A DNA stretch of 59,581 nt from an uncultured Treponema sp. (GCA_934667505.1 CAKULY010000011.1:1-59581); one strand, 5' to 3'; shown: positions 25,631-34,943, numbered from the stretch's first letter. Translations and numbers: made by a program. Notes: a model not told the origin generated them from the sequence alone.

Positions 25631-26701
25631 TTATTTAGCTTCTTCTACAGCGTTAGAATTTGAATCTTCATTCAAACTTGATGTAAATTCAGATTCTCTA
25701 GCCTGCTTTGCACTTTCAAGATAGCGATTAACCTGTTTATTTCCAAATTTAGACATTTCAGCAGCCTGTCGGTCAGCTTCTTTCTTAGAAATAATTCCCC
25801 AAAGATCTTCATCTGCAATATCTCTGTCAGAAGTAAGAAGAGCCTTGTCGTAGATAATCTTTACATCTTTGAAGTATCCAATGTAGTCGCCACCAATGTG
25901 GTTTGCATCACGAGTAATCTGGAATCCAGTAAACTTTACAAAAGGAAGTCCACGTGGATAAACTGGATATACACGAATTTCTCTATTGCGAATTTCAGAA
26001 ATGTACTGTGGGTTGTTCCAAGTAAGAGTTTTCCATCCGTCAAAGTCAAGATAACCCATGAAATAGCGGCGTTCAACACCATCAGTATCTTTTAGAAGAA
26101 CGTAAAGACCTTCAGGATAGTTCATACCCATAGTTGTAACTGCAATTGATTTTACTGTTCCAACATTCTTTACAATACCATAACCGTCTTCAAAAAGAGT
26201 TTTTCCTGTTGCTTTTTCTTCATCAGTAGGAGCCTGTCTGTTTCCATTTTCGTCTGCTGAAGCATAAGGTTCATAAGCAGGAATCTCAAAAGGTGGTTTG
26301 ATATAAGCATAAGCGTTAGCATTCCATTCTGGGAACACAATGCGAACACCCATTACATCAGAACCTGCAAAAGGAACATTTGCTGTGCTTTTTACAGGAG
26401 CAGCAACAACTGTTGAAAGTGCAAGACTCTGTACATTACGTGCAGATGAGTTCAAACTAACTTCCCAACGTGGAAGCGCGAGTGATGTCTTCATAAGATC
26501 TTTTTGATCTTCTGTAAATGTTGCACCTGCAGATTTAGAAAAATCCATTACTGTGCGGCTGTTTTCTGTTGGATTACCATTTTCATCAGAAACACAATCT
26601 GCATTAAGCAATGTAAAATCGATGACAACTGCTTGTTCTGCAAAAGCAATGCCACCAGCAAGCAGCATAGCAGCTGCTACAATTGAAAAAGTCCTCTTCA
26701 T
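25631..26701 (-). CDS. flaA: Flagellar filament outer layer (sheath) protein FlaA
   Basis: FlaA coats the FlaB core of the periplasmic flagellar filament. The 356-aa protein has a signal peptide (MKRTFSIVAAAMLLAGGIAFA) consistent with Sec export rather than type III secretion. The body contains the FlaA signatures VRIVFPEWNANAYAYIKPPFEIP, LYVLLKDTDGVERRYFMGYLDFDGWKTLTW and FVKFTGFQITRD. The ribosome site GGAG lies 8 nt before the ATG. It has its own strong sigma-70 promoter inside the end of the GerMN gene and a strong terminator, so it can be expressed apart from the operon upstream. Confidence 0.96.
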   Translation of the reverse strand: MKRTFSIVAAAMLLAGGIAFAEQAVVIDFTLLNADCVSDENGNPTENSRTVMDFSKSAGATFTEDQKDLMKTSLALPRWEVSLNSSARNVQSLALSTVVAAPVKSTANVPFAGSDVMGVRIVFPEWNANAYAYIKPPFEIPAYEPYASADENGNRQAPTDEEKATGKTLFEDGYGIVKNVGTVKSIAVTTMGMNYPEGLYVLLKDTDGVERRYFMGYLDFDGWKTLTWNNPQYISEIRNREIRVYPVYPRGLPFVKFTGFQITRDANHIGGDYIGYFKDVKIIYDKALLTSDRDIADEDLWGIISKKEADRQAAEMSKFGNKQVNRYLESAKQARESEFTSSLNEDSNSNAVEEAK

Positions 26702-26746
26702 AAGAAGCTCCTTTTAAAAAATGCGATGTAGCCTTGTATAAACTAT

Positions 26747-26775
26747 ATTATCCATTAAGACCCATAATTTGTCAA
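26747..26775 (-). promoter_or_regulatory. Sigma-70 promoter for flaA
   Basis: Minus strand TTGACA (26770-26775, consensus), 17-nt spacer, GATAAT (26747-26752). The transcript leader is about 38 nt. Confidence 0.85.
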
Positions 26776-27267
26776 CGCTTTTGAAGGTAAATAAGCGGTT
26801 CTTTCACCATCAAAAAGCGATTTTCCTTCAATAAAAAGTTCTATTCCTTTTAATGTAGGAAAATTTTTGCGCACATTTTTTTTAAACAGCGCAATCTGCT
26901 GCCTAAAATCTGTAGAAACAGCATTTCCTTTTAATGCGTCTTCAGAAATATCCACATAAAGAATTCCATTCCTTTTAAAACAAGAAAGCAACCTTGTTCC
27001 TTTTTCAAAAACTGGAACACAGTGCTCAGAAACAGGTCCTAAAAGCAATTCGTTTACGTAATTAGTAATTCTTTCAGATTCGCTACCAAAGGGAATATAT
27101 TTATGCTCAATTCTAAGAACATCTGAATCAGAAGCTTTGTAAATAAAAGATTTTCTGATTCCTGGAAAATTTAAAAAAAAGAAAAAAACAGAAATTAAAA
27201 ACGAAATTATTATCGTAAAAACAAAAATCCAAGAACTTCTTTTTAAACTTATTATGTTATTTTTCAT
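26755..27267 (-). CDS. GerMN-domain protein, membrane anchored
   Basis: This 170-aa protein has one N-terminal membrane helix (about residues 12-34). A GerMN domain follows: ERITNYVNELLLGP, then LLSCFKRNGILYVDISEDAL, then IELFIEGK. GerMN domains occur in GerM and in lipoproteins tied to peptidoglycan remodelling. It overlaps the amidase gene by 4 nt (ATGA), which suggests the two act together in the periplasm. A direct role is inference. Confidence 0.82.
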   Translation of the reverse strand: MKNNIISLKRSSWIFVFTIIISFLISVFFFFLNFPGIRKSFIYKASDSDVLRIEHKYIPFGSESERITNYVNELLLGPVSEHCVPVFEKGTRLLSCFKRNGILYVDISEDALKGNAVSTDFRQQIALFKKNVRKNFPTLKGIELFIEGKSLFDGERTAYLPSKALTNYGS

Positions 27268-28298
27268 TTTATTGATGTAAATCCTCTTGAACGTTCAAAA
27301 TGCGTTACAAATGCATTGATACCATTATATATTCCTGCGGCGGTCTTTTGCAAGTAAGCATCTGTATTAAGATTTAAAGCCTCCTGCTGATTTGTAACAA
27401 AACCGACTTCTATGAGGACGCTCGGCATATTTGAATGTTTTACAACAAACCATTCTTCAGCCTTTATTCCCCTAGCCTTCGCCTTATCGCCAATTTGAAG
27501 CTGCAAACCGTCCATTATAAATTTTGCTATAAGAATGCTTTCTGTAGTATATTCTTCTTCCATCATGGAATTTAAGATTGGAAAAAGAGTCATGTCGTTG
27601 TCAGCAGCGGATTTGTCTATAACAGTGCGCCTGTATCCAGGAGAAAGATACCATACTTCATAACCGCTTGCTTTTTTATCTAAAGAAGCATTTGCATGAA
27701 TTGAAATGTACAAAATGGCTTCATTTTCACCAAGTTTTACGCCATTAGCAATTTCTGTTCTCTGATTCAATGTTAGAAAAATATCTTTACTGCGCGTCAT
27801 AAGTATCTGCTTTTGCGGATACTGCTTTTTTAACAAGGCGCAAAGTTTTGTTCCTACGGAAAGGACAACATCTTTTTCCTGAACTTTTACGTTTTTTCCG
27901 TTTACAGTAAAATTACCGACAGCACCAGGATCTTTTCCACCGTGTCCTGGATCTATTAGAATTGCTCCGATTCTGTATCCGCCTTTTGAGAAATCAGAAT
28001 CCAAATGCTCTTTTACATCTTCTAAAAATTTCTGAGAAACAAGAAGAGTTCCGTTTTTATCAACAGAAGGAGCATCTGTAAGTATTAATAAGGAGCTGTC
28101 AAGAATGGCAATACTTTCACCTGCCATAAAAGAAAACTGATGTCCATTTTTTTCAAGAATACCAGCGCCTGTAAAAGTGTCCCAAAAAAACTCCATGCCA
28201 TTTTCCTGAGCGCTTGGAAGCAATTGCACAGAATTTTGTGAAAAAAGAGGAAAACAGATTGATACAAAAATTGCAAAAACAAGTATATTTTTTTTCAT
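27264..28298 (-). CDS. N-acetylmuramoyl-L-alanine amidase (Amidase_3)
   Basis: This secreted zinc amidase cleaves the peptide from peptidoglycan. It has a signal peptide (KKNILVFAIFVSICFPLFS). After an N-terminal region of about 100 residues comes the catalytic domain: ILIDPGHGGKDPGAVG (zinc His), EKDVVLSV (zinc Glu), LYISIHANAS (zinc His) and SVLIEVGFVTN (catalytic Glu). It overlaps both neighbours by 4 nt. Its position next to flaA and the GerMN gene is consistent with local cell-wall remodelling for flagella or division. Confidence 0.92.
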   Translation of the reverse strand: MKKNILVFAIFVSICFPLFSQNSVQLLPSAQENGMEFFWDTFTGAGILEKNGHQFSFMAGESIAILDSSLLILTDAPSVDKNGTLLVSQKFLEDVKEHLDSDFSKGGYRIGAILIDPGHGGKDPGAVGNFTVNGKNVKVQEKDVVLSVGTKLCALLKKQYPQKQILMTRSKDIFLTLNQRTEIANGVKLGENEAILYISIHANASLDKKASGYEVWYLSPGYRRTVIDKSAADNDMTLFPILNSMMEEEYTTESILIAKFIMDGLQLQIGDKAKARGIKAEEWFVVKHSNMPSVLIEVGFVTNQQEALNLNTDAYLQKTAAGIYNGINAFVTHFERSRGFTSIK

Positions 28299-29920
28299 TT
28301 TTTACCCAGTTCATTTTCGGCATAAGAATCTGAAACATAAATAGCAGCTTGAAGTCCGCCTTTTAGCAATGCCGACCAAAAACGCTTTTTTTCCATAATT
28401 GGATGGCACGGCATTAATAAATCAAAGCGGTGTGCCGCTTCGTATGCGTTCATATATGACCAATCGCTTTTAGTAGATTTTAAGAGTTCTACAAAATCCA
28501 TTGGCAAATTCTCAAGAACAGAAGCATTTTTTTCTATAAAGCCAGAAAGCTCGTATTTTTTTAGTTCCTTAAAAAGCTCGAATGCGTTCGGCGGAAAATC
28601 TTTTTCATCGGGATTCTGTTTTGAACTTAAAAAATTTTCTGTTTCAGGGTTGTTCGGTTCAAGCCTTATAAGGACATTGGAAACGGCTTTTTGAGCAGCG
28701 CCTTCCGCTTTTTCAAAGGACTGCGCAAGTGAAATGACATTTCCGCACTTTTGCACATTATTTCTAGGAAAATCAACCATGTCTCCTTTTTTTATGTTTC
28801 TAGGAAGAACATCTTTTACAAATGGAACTTTTTGCGCGTTTTCAAAGCCTTCTATTTCTTTTACTTTTCCAGGAATAGAAAGCCAACAGCGTTCGGCGCT
28901 TACATTTTTGCAAGGAAGCTCGAATACTAAAAACGGACTTTGCTCTACTTCTACAGGAATTCTATGCTCTAAAAGCCATGAAGGCTCTTCTCCGCAAGCA
29001 ATTAAAAGAGCCTGCTCAGTAAGATTGCAGCCAGACGCATAAGGATATGTCCAGCCAGACATATATCCGCCGGAAAGCCGCGCGGCTATTTCTCCTATTT
29101 GAGGACCATTTTTTGTATACTTTATGTCCGCCTTTGCAACTCCACACGAAAGACCTAACGCTTTTATGCCAGAGGCAAAGGTTGCTATAAGCTCATTTTT
29201 TATTGATTTTTTTACTTTTGAAGGCATTGTATGCCCAGTTTCTATAAAATAAGGCGGATAAAAAATATGCCTGTCTGCAAAGCCTGTTATTGTGAGCGTA
29301 TTTTTATAAACTATTGCATCTATGGAAAATTCCGGGCCATCCATGTATTTTTCTATTATTATTGTGCTGGTTCTTGAATTTTCTGCAGCGATGCAGGCGG
29401 CATTGTAAGATTCTGTCCAGCAGCGAATCATTCTGCAGCCACGAGCGCCCATGTTATCCACAGGCTTTACAACGCAAGGATACCCCAGTGTTTCGGTAGC
29501 GTATAAAACTCTTGCCTGCGTAATTTCGTTTCCTGAAAAACTGAAAAACTCTGGTGAAGGCACACCTGAATCAGCAAAGCATTTTCGCATACGAGTTTTT
29601 ATGCTTGCATTTAAGGTGCTTTCATAAGAATGGCAAGAAAACCCTAATTTTTGCGCGGAATAACTTACGCTTGTAGAAAAATCAGTTCCTGCAGTAAAAA
29701 TTCCAGAAAGATTTTCTGTAGACTTTAATTCTTTTGCATAATTATAAATCGAATCTTTATCTTTTAAGTCTATGCACTCAAAATGGTCTGCAAGAGGAAC
29801 ACAAACAGCATTTTTGTCAGCATCTATTACAAAAGTTTTTAAGTTCAAGGACTTTGCTGCCAAAATTGCAGGCTTTTGCATTAATCCAGCTCCTAAAATC
29901 AAAACGGACTTTGAATTCAT
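28295..29920 (-). CDS. ATP-grasp ligase with C-terminal extension
   Basis: Residues 1 to about 320 form a PurK/carbamoyl-phosphate-synthase-like ATP-grasp enzyme: Rossmann start VLILGAGLMQKPAI, TRMRKCFADSGVPSP, ATP-binding YPCVVKPVDNMGARGCRMI, IIEKYMDGPEFSIDAIV, and the metal site IGEIAARLSGGYMSGW. ATP-grasp enzymes join a carboxylate to an amine or thiol through an acyl-phosphate. The following ~200 residues (two small domains, LIRLEPNNPETENF onward) I do not recognise. It is coupled by ATGA overlaps to the sugar-modification fusion upstream and the amidase downstream. An amide-forming step on a sugar is a reasonable guess. Confidence 0.8.
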   Translation of the reverse strand: MNSKSVLILGAGLMQKPAILAAKSLNLKTFVIDADKNAVCVPLADHFECIDLKDKDSIYNYAKELKSTENLSGIFTAGTDFSTSVSYSAQKLGFSCHSYESTLNASIKTRMRKCFADSGVPSPEFFSFSGNEITQARVLYATETLGYPCVVKPVDNMGARGCRMIRCWTESYNAACIAAENSRTSTIIIEKYMDGPEFSIDAIVYKNTLTITGFADRHIFYPPYFIETGHTMPSKVKKSIKNELIATFASGIKALGLSCGVAKADIKYTKNGPQIGEIAARLSGGYMSGWTYPYASGCNLTEQALLIACGEEPSWLLEHRIPVEVEQSPFLVFELPCKNVSAERCWLSIPGKVKEIEGFENAQKVPFVKDVLPRNIKKGDMVDFPRNNVQKCGNVISLAQSFEKAEGAAQKAVSNVLIRLEPNNPETENFLSSKQNPDEKDFPPNAFELFKELKKYELSGFIEKNASVLENLPMDFVELLKSTKSDWSYMNAYEAAHRFDLLMPCHPIMEKKRFWSALLKGGLQAAIYVSDSYAENELGKK

Positions 29921-32382
29921 TGCTTTCCAACCTTTTTGCAGTACACTTCAAAAGTATCGCCTAATTTGTTGGCAACGCTTAAAGCTCCACACATTTTATA
30001 AACAAGGCTGTCTTTTCCAAGCGCATTGTTTTTCACCATTGGAAATCGCTCCGGGTGATGACCTGTAGAAACAATTTTTACAACTTTAAAACCAAATTTT
30101 TTTAATATTTTAGAACATTTTGAAGGTTCCCAAAGCGTGAAATGGTCGGCCGGACTTTTTTCAAAAAAATCATTTGTATTCTTTTTTGCGCTTACTCCAG
30201 AAGCGCTTGGAGTTGAAAATGCAAAAATTCCGCCATCGCGCAAAAGAGAATTTACTTTTTGCAAAACAGGTTTTAACTCGGAAAAATGTTCTATAACGTA
30301 CCACATTGAAATAGCATCAAAACGATTTATGCCAAATTCACTAGCGGCATCGAATTCTGGAAACTTGCTTTGGACCGCTGGAAACAACAATTTATTTCTG
30401 ACATATTCTATTGCGTCCTTAGAAACATCTGTTCCATACGAATGCCAGCCATTTTCTGCAGCTGCTGCTAAAAACGGTCCATAAGCACAACCTATATCCA
30501 GAATAGATGGAGTTATATCATTTTTTAGTTTTATTAGTCCATTTATTTCACATACTCTTCTTGTGCAAGTCTTTTTTATGGAATCAAAATCTTCAAGATA
30601 GGTTTTTCCATACTGATTTTTATACTGCTGCGCAAAATAGTCTTTGCCGTAATCCATATTTACATCTTTGTTCCAGGAAACATATAAAATTCCACAGTCT
30701 GAACAGCGGCGAAATGTTCTATTTTTTGTGCGCGCGACAATAGAATCAACTTCAACTTTATTTTTCATGCAAATTGGACAAAGATATTTTTTTCCATGTG
30801 AAATTTCTTTTACAAATCTTCCTAAAGATTTTTGCTCTTGAGAAGAAATCAATGTTGAATACAACTTGTCTTTTTGTTCTAATACAGTTTCTGCATCTAA
30901 CGTAAATAAATCATGCTTTGACAAGCACAAAAAGCCGTATTTTTTTGCTAGATTTTCGTGCAGGCGACTTGTTGCCAAAAGAACAACAGCGCAACCTGCG
31001 TAAACCGCTTCAAAAGCTGTAAGCCCATAGTGCGTTACAACAAGATCATACTTGTAAAGTTCTTCTTTAAGATTTTTTACAGGTTCAATATATTTAATTT
31101 TCTTTTCGTCAGTTGGACAAGCTGAATTTGCACGAACACCCGGAAGAACTGCTGTGACTTCGCGAGTTTCATCTGCAAAAAAATTAGCGGCAGGCACAAC
31201 CAGTTCAGCAGGATCTTCGCCGCCTAAACATACCAAAACTTTTTCAATTCTTCCGTAAGATTGATTTTTTCGATTTTTTGGCAGTTCCATAAAAGCAGTA
31301 TCTTTTATATTCGCGCTTCTAGTTAAATTATAGGAAGGAATTATATCGATAAGATAATCACAGTACGAAGAATTTGGAGAGCCTTCATCAATTGAAGCGA
31401 CGACGGCAACTTTTCTTAGCTTTTCAAGAAGTTCTTTATCGCTCGAAAAACTGTCTAACACAACTAGAGAGTATTCACCTTCTTCTGGAAATTTTCTTAC
31501 AATTTGATAGTCTTTTAGTCCAGAATCAACACTTTGCTGTACTAAAAATTCAGTTTCTTCCAGTTCAGAATTTTCTGGAATATAGATAAAAGAACCGCTT
31601 TCCAAAGCAGCGCTAAGGCATCTTCTTAAATGTCCTGTTCCAAATCCTTTTCTTGTGCACGGATAAAACAAGACTGTATCTCGAACACAAGGATCCATTA
31701 TTGCGCTTACAATTTGTTCCGTAGTATAAGGTTCGCTTGGCGCAATTCCTTTTGAAAGACTGTTAACTATTGCAAGGGCTCGCCTGTAATCTGCAGGAGT
31801 GTCAATTGTTGTTCTAAAATCGGGATAAAAAAATCTTGCAGGAGCTTTAAAAAACAAAGATGTAAATGAACTTTTGTGATTATAGATTGCAGGTCCGACG
31901 TGCTCGTGGTCATAAGCGTCTTTTGTTAAAGAAGCAGCTTTTAAAAGAGAGGCTGAATCAAAAACTTCTACCCCGCAACCGTGCGGCAAACCTGTCCAGG
32001 TAATGTAATCGCAAGGTCCAATTTTTTTTTGACGGCGATACTCTTCTACCAAAGAAGCTGCGGCTTCATAAAATAAAAACGGATTATCTGCGGTAGCGCG
32101 AAGAACCGTTTTACAGCCGATTTTTTTTATTACCATGCAATAACGCTCAAGAACGTCTTCTAAAGGACCATCTACTATATTCCAGCCGCATTTTTCGGCA
32201 ATAGGTTTAAGTTCCGCCATTGAAGCGGAATCTGTCGCAACATAGTACCAGTCTGCAGGAACTTTTTTCATGGCATCTAAAACCCACTGAAAAACAGTTT
32301 TTCCGCCCAAATCTTTTAAGGCTTTTTGAGGAAATCTTGTAGAAGATAATCGGCATTGAACAATTATTGCTAAATCTTTCAT
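29917..32382 (-). CDS. Three-domain fusion: SpsF-like cytidylyltransferase, SpsG/PseG-like, zinc-ribbon methyltransferase
   Basis: Domain 1 (about 1-220) is an SpsF-type nucleotidyltransferase: QCRLSSTRFPQKALKDLGGK, YVATDS, DVLERY, RATADNPF. Domain 2 (about 235-520) is SpsG/PseG-like: YPCTRKGFGTGHLRRCL, VCLGGEDP and THYGLTAFEAVYAG, as in nucleotide-sugar hydrolases of nonulosonic-acid pathways. Domain 3 (about 525-821) starts with a zinc ribbon (CPIC, then CSDC) and continues as a SAM methyltransferase (ILDIGCAYGPFLAAA, IEHF). SpsF and SpsG are usually separate proteins, and the added methyltransferase makes one 821-aa polypeptide with three likely activities. It overlaps both neighbours by 4 nt. 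Its substrate is unknown; flagellar or surface glycan is inferred from the operon and nearby flaA. Confidence 0.85.
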   Translation of the reverse strand: MKDLAIIVQCRLSSTRFPQKALKDLGGKTVFQWVLDAMKKVPADWYYVATDSASMAELKPIAEKCGWNIVDGPLEDVLERYCMVIKKIGCKTVLRATADNPFLFYEAAASLVEEYRRQKKIGPCDYITWTGLPHGCGVEVFDSASLLKAASLTKDAYDHEHVGPAIYNHKSSFTSLFFKAPARFFYPDFRTTIDTPADYRRALAIVNSLSKGIAPSEPYTTEQIVSAIMDPCVRDTVLFYPCTRKGFGTGHLRRCLSAALESGSFIYIPENSELEETEFLVQQSVDSGLKDYQIVRKFPEEGEYSLVVLDSFSSDKELLEKLRKVAVVASIDEGSPNSSYCDYLIDIIPSYNLTRSANIKDTAFMELPKNRKNQSYGRIEKVLVCLGGEDPAELVVPAANFFADETREVTAVLPGVRANSACPTDEKKIKYIEPVKNLKEELYKYDLVVTHYGLTAFEAVYAGCAVVLLATSRLHENLAKKYGFLCLSKHDLFTLDAETVLEQKDKLYSTLISSQEQKSLGRFVKEISHGKKYLCPICMKNKVEVDSIVARTKNRTFRRCSDCGILYVSWNKDVNMDYGKDYFAQQYKNQYGKTYLEDFDSIKKTCTRRVCEINGLIKLKNDITPSILDIGCAYGPFLAAAAENGWHSYGTDVSKDAIEYVRNKLLFPAVQSKFPEFDAASEFGINRFDAISMWYVIEHFSELKPVLQKVNSLLRDGGIFAFSTPSASGVSAKKNTNDFFEKSPADHFTLWEPSKCSKILKKFGFKVVKIVSTGHHPERFPMVKNNALGKDSLVYKMCGALSVANKLGDTFEVYCKKVGKQ

Positions 32383-33338
32383 TTTAAATTATTCCAGTTT
32401 TCTATCATATATTTTGCATCGTAGCGAAACCTGTATCTGTGCATTTTGACCCACTTTTTCGCCCCAGAAAATTGCGAAATTGCCTCTAATATACCACAAG
32501 ATGAATTGAAAAAAAAGTTCATAAAAGAAAGATTTGAAATCATTCCATGGTCAGATTTGTATTTTGGCAATATATTCTTTAAGTAGAAGCGGAGATAAGA
32601 AAGATTTGGAGTCACATTATCTACAGGGACTTCATCTTTGTAGGTAATTGCTAATTTTGTAGAAAGAACCGTAAATTCGCCCCAAAGCCAAGAACGCATC
32701 GCCAAATCCACATTCTGCCAATAAGAGGAAGTTATTGTATAATCAAAACCACCTAACTGAATAAATTTTTCGCGGTTGTACAGGCCTATAAAATCCGGAG
32801 GAAATATAGTATGAACACCATCATTTATAAGCTGGCTAGAAATTATTTTAAAACGTCCACGCTCCGCAATTGGAGTTGTTCGTATGGAAACACTTTCCCC
32901 AAGATTGCTTACAAGCCTTGGAACTACACAATACGCCTTTGATTTTGTAAGGTTTTCCGCAAGATTTACAGCCATAAAATTTTGAGGAATATACAAAGAG
33001 TCTTTTAAAACAAAAACGTATTCAGAATCAGTTTCTGCCATACATAAATTTATAAGGTCGCCTTCTGTGCACTTTTCGCGAGGAACTATAAACTTTACAG
33101 AAGGAAATCTTTTTGACATATCTTCAATATTGTAACTTTCAGAATTTGGCTCAACAGAAATAATTGAGCGAAATCCACACGAAATAAGATTTTCAATTGT
33201 CTGAAGATGCAAATGGCTTCCGTTTTTATTCAAAAGAACAGCGCAAATATTTAAAGAACCTTTTGAAGTATTAGTTTGCCCGCCTAAGACGGTGCAATTT
33301 ATCTGATGCTCATTAAAAGTTAAAGGTATAGTATTCAT
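32379..33338 (-). CDS. Putative glycosyltransferase (GT-A/family 2-like)
   Basis: This 319-aa protein has a GT-A-like layout: an N-terminal Rossmann half (LNICAVLLNKNGSHLHLQTIENLISC), an acidic DSEYVFVLKDSLYIP segment at the DxD position (the motif itself is weak), and FIGLYNREKFIQLGGFDYTI, matching the family-2 region that precedes the ED motif. Downstream are WQNVDLAMRSWLWGEF and a basic C-terminus. The start is ATG 33338 with GAGAAG upstream. It overlaps the spiro-SPASM gene by 26 nt and the fusion gene by 4 nt. Which sugar it transfers cannot be read from the sequence. Confidence 0.7.
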   Translation of the reverse strand: MNTIPLTFNEHQINCTVLGGQTNTSKGSLNICAVLLNKNGSHLHLQTIENLISCGFRSIISVEPNSESYNIEDMSKRFPSVKFIVPREKCTEGDLINLCMAETDSEYVFVLKDSLYIPQNFMAVNLAENLTKSKAYCVVPRLVSNLGESVSIRTTPIAERGRFKIISSQLINDGVHTIFPPDFIGLYNREKFIQLGGFDYTITSSYWQNVDLAMRSWLWGEFTVLSTKLAITYKDEVPVDNVTPNLSYLRFYLKNILPKYKSDHGMISNLSFMNFFFNSSCGILEAISQFSGAKKWVKMHRYRFRYDAKYMIENWNNLK

Positions 33339-34893
33339 CGCACTTCTCACATAATGAAGAATATTTTCCATCAATCTGATTTTTTAATTCTAAATCAAAT
33401 TTTTTCCATATATCTTCAAGATTTTGCGAAAACGCATTACCTTGAATATTTTTACAAAGGCACTGTTTACACAGAGGAACGCTGCCATCTACAAGAATAG
33501 TCATATCCCGGCGAAGATGCCAGCAAGGATTTCGCTCTATTGGAGAGAGGTCCGCAGGCTTTCTGTCTTCTAAAACACCGCAAAATGAATTAAACTTCTG
33601 CACAATTACATTACCGTTCGAAGGACTGTTTTTATCGCTCCAAAAACGGTAAAAACTTTCAAGCTCACTTTCGTTTTCATTCATACGAACAAACTGAGCG
33701 TATACACTTTTAGGAAAATACTTTGCCAAAACTGCAACGGCACTAACAGCCTTTTCAAAACCAGCAGAATCTCCATTTATAAGCTCGTAAACACAAGGAG
33801 TTGAAGAATCTATGCGAACTATCCAAGAAATTTGGGCTAAAGAATCTTTTTCCGAATTTTGACTAAGAGAATCTTCTATGTTTTTTATTTCCTGACACAA
33901 ATTTTCGCTTACTTGATAGCCATCTGTTTCTATAATTAATTTTAAATTTTTGTGGCTTAAAACGCTTTTTACAAAAGAACAGAAATCTGGATGCAGCAAA
34001 GCTTCGCCCCATGCAGAAAGGCTTATAACGGCGGAATCTGAAAATGCTTTTATTTTTGCAATTATATTTTGAAAGTCGTTAAGCTTCATAAAAGCATTAG
34101 AATCCGATTTTTGCATTTCTTTTGGCAAATAAATGCTTTTTGTGTTCATAGCAGTACATATCTGTATATCATAAAAAGCAGGAACAGTTTTTAAAATTTC
34201 AAGAGTTTTTGATGCTAAATAAGATTTTTCTAAAATATTTTTGCTATCAAGGTGCAAGTCAAACAGTTTTTTGCAGGCAAGCGCTGTTATTTTTTTAGAA
34301 CAGTCAAATATCATTCTAAAAAGTTTAAAATCTTCATCTGCAATTACAGTTTCAACTTCAAAAGAGTTTATATCAGTTTTTATAAAATCGAAAACAGCAG
34401 ATTTTGAAATTATGGCAAGTCCTTCATCCTTTTTTAAAGCAAGCTCACTTAAAATTGACGCAGTTCCTGCATCTAGCATTTCTGGACAAAAGCCGCTTGG
34501 ATAACCGTCGGCAAATGTATATTCCGCACAAAAACGAGTGTGAGTATCAATAATATCTTTTGTAATGCCAAAATCCAAAAAAGGCTGGTCTGAATAAGCA
34601 AATAAAATATTAGCGCAATCAAAATCTTTTGCTTTTTCTGACATTTTTGAAAACAACAACTGCACATTCCAATTTTCAGAACATTCAACGCTAGCAAAAG
34701 GAAAATCTTTTACAAGTTCTTCGCATTTTTCTTTGATTTTTGGATATGTAAAAATGCAAACTGCTTTGCCATAAGTTTTATAAACTTGCCTTGCCCAATC
34801 AAACGACAACTCGAATGCTGACTTTGAGCCAAAAAGCTTGTCAAACATAAAATTAGATTTTTCATCTGCAAATAAAACTGTAAGAGTATTCAT
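33313..34893 (-). CDS. Spiro-SPASM protein (cytidylyltransferase-like plus degenerate radical SAM plus SPASM)
   Basis: The N-terminal ~230 residues resemble a nucleotidyltransferase fold (ILFAYSDQPFLDFGITKDII). The central region has the TIM-barrel pattern of radical SAM proteins, but where CxxxCxxC should be the sequence reads IQICTAMNTKSIYLP, so the cluster ligands are missing. The C-terminus is a SPASM domain with six cysteines (CWHLRRDM, PLCKQCLC, LCEKC). From memory this matches the spirochaete-restricted spiro-SPASM family. It is the first gene of the operon leading towards flaA. It probably binds an Fe-S cluster in SPASM without radical chemistry. Its substrate is unknown. Confidence 0.75.
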   Translation of the reverse strand: MNTLTVLFADEKSNFMFDKLFGSKSAFELSFDWARQVYKTYGKAVCIFTYPKIKEKCEELVKDFPFASVECSENWNVQLLFSKMSEKAKDFDCANILFAYSDQPFLDFGITKDIIDTHTRFCAEYTFADGYPSGFCPEMLDAGTASILSELALKKDEGLAIISKSAVFDFIKTDINSFEVETVIADEDFKLFRMIFDCSKKITALACKKLFDLHLDSKNILEKSYLASKTLEILKTVPAFYDIQICTAMNTKSIYLPKEMQKSDSNAFMKLNDFQNIIAKIKAFSDSAVISLSAWGEALLHPDFCSFVKSVLSHKNLKLIIETDGYQVSENLCQEIKNIEDSLSQNSEKDSLAQISWIVRIDSSTPCVYELINGDSAGFEKAVSAVAVLAKYFPKSVYAQFVRMNENESELESFYRFWSDKNSPSNGNVIVQKFNSFCGVLEDRKPADLSPIERNPCWHLRRDMTILVDGSVPLCKQCLCKNIQGNAFSQNLEDIWKKFDLELKNQIDGKYSSLCEKCDEYYTFNF

Positions 34894-34914
34894 CTCTTAT
34901 ATATCGGCAAACCG

Positions 34915-34943
34915 TTGAACAAGTTGAATGTAATGTATAAAAT
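34915..34943 (+). promoter_or_regulatory. Sigma-70 promoter for xseA
   Basis: TTGAAC (34915-34920), 17-nt spacer, TAAAAT (34938-34943), then 6 nt to the ATG with no ribosome site. Confidence 0.6.
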
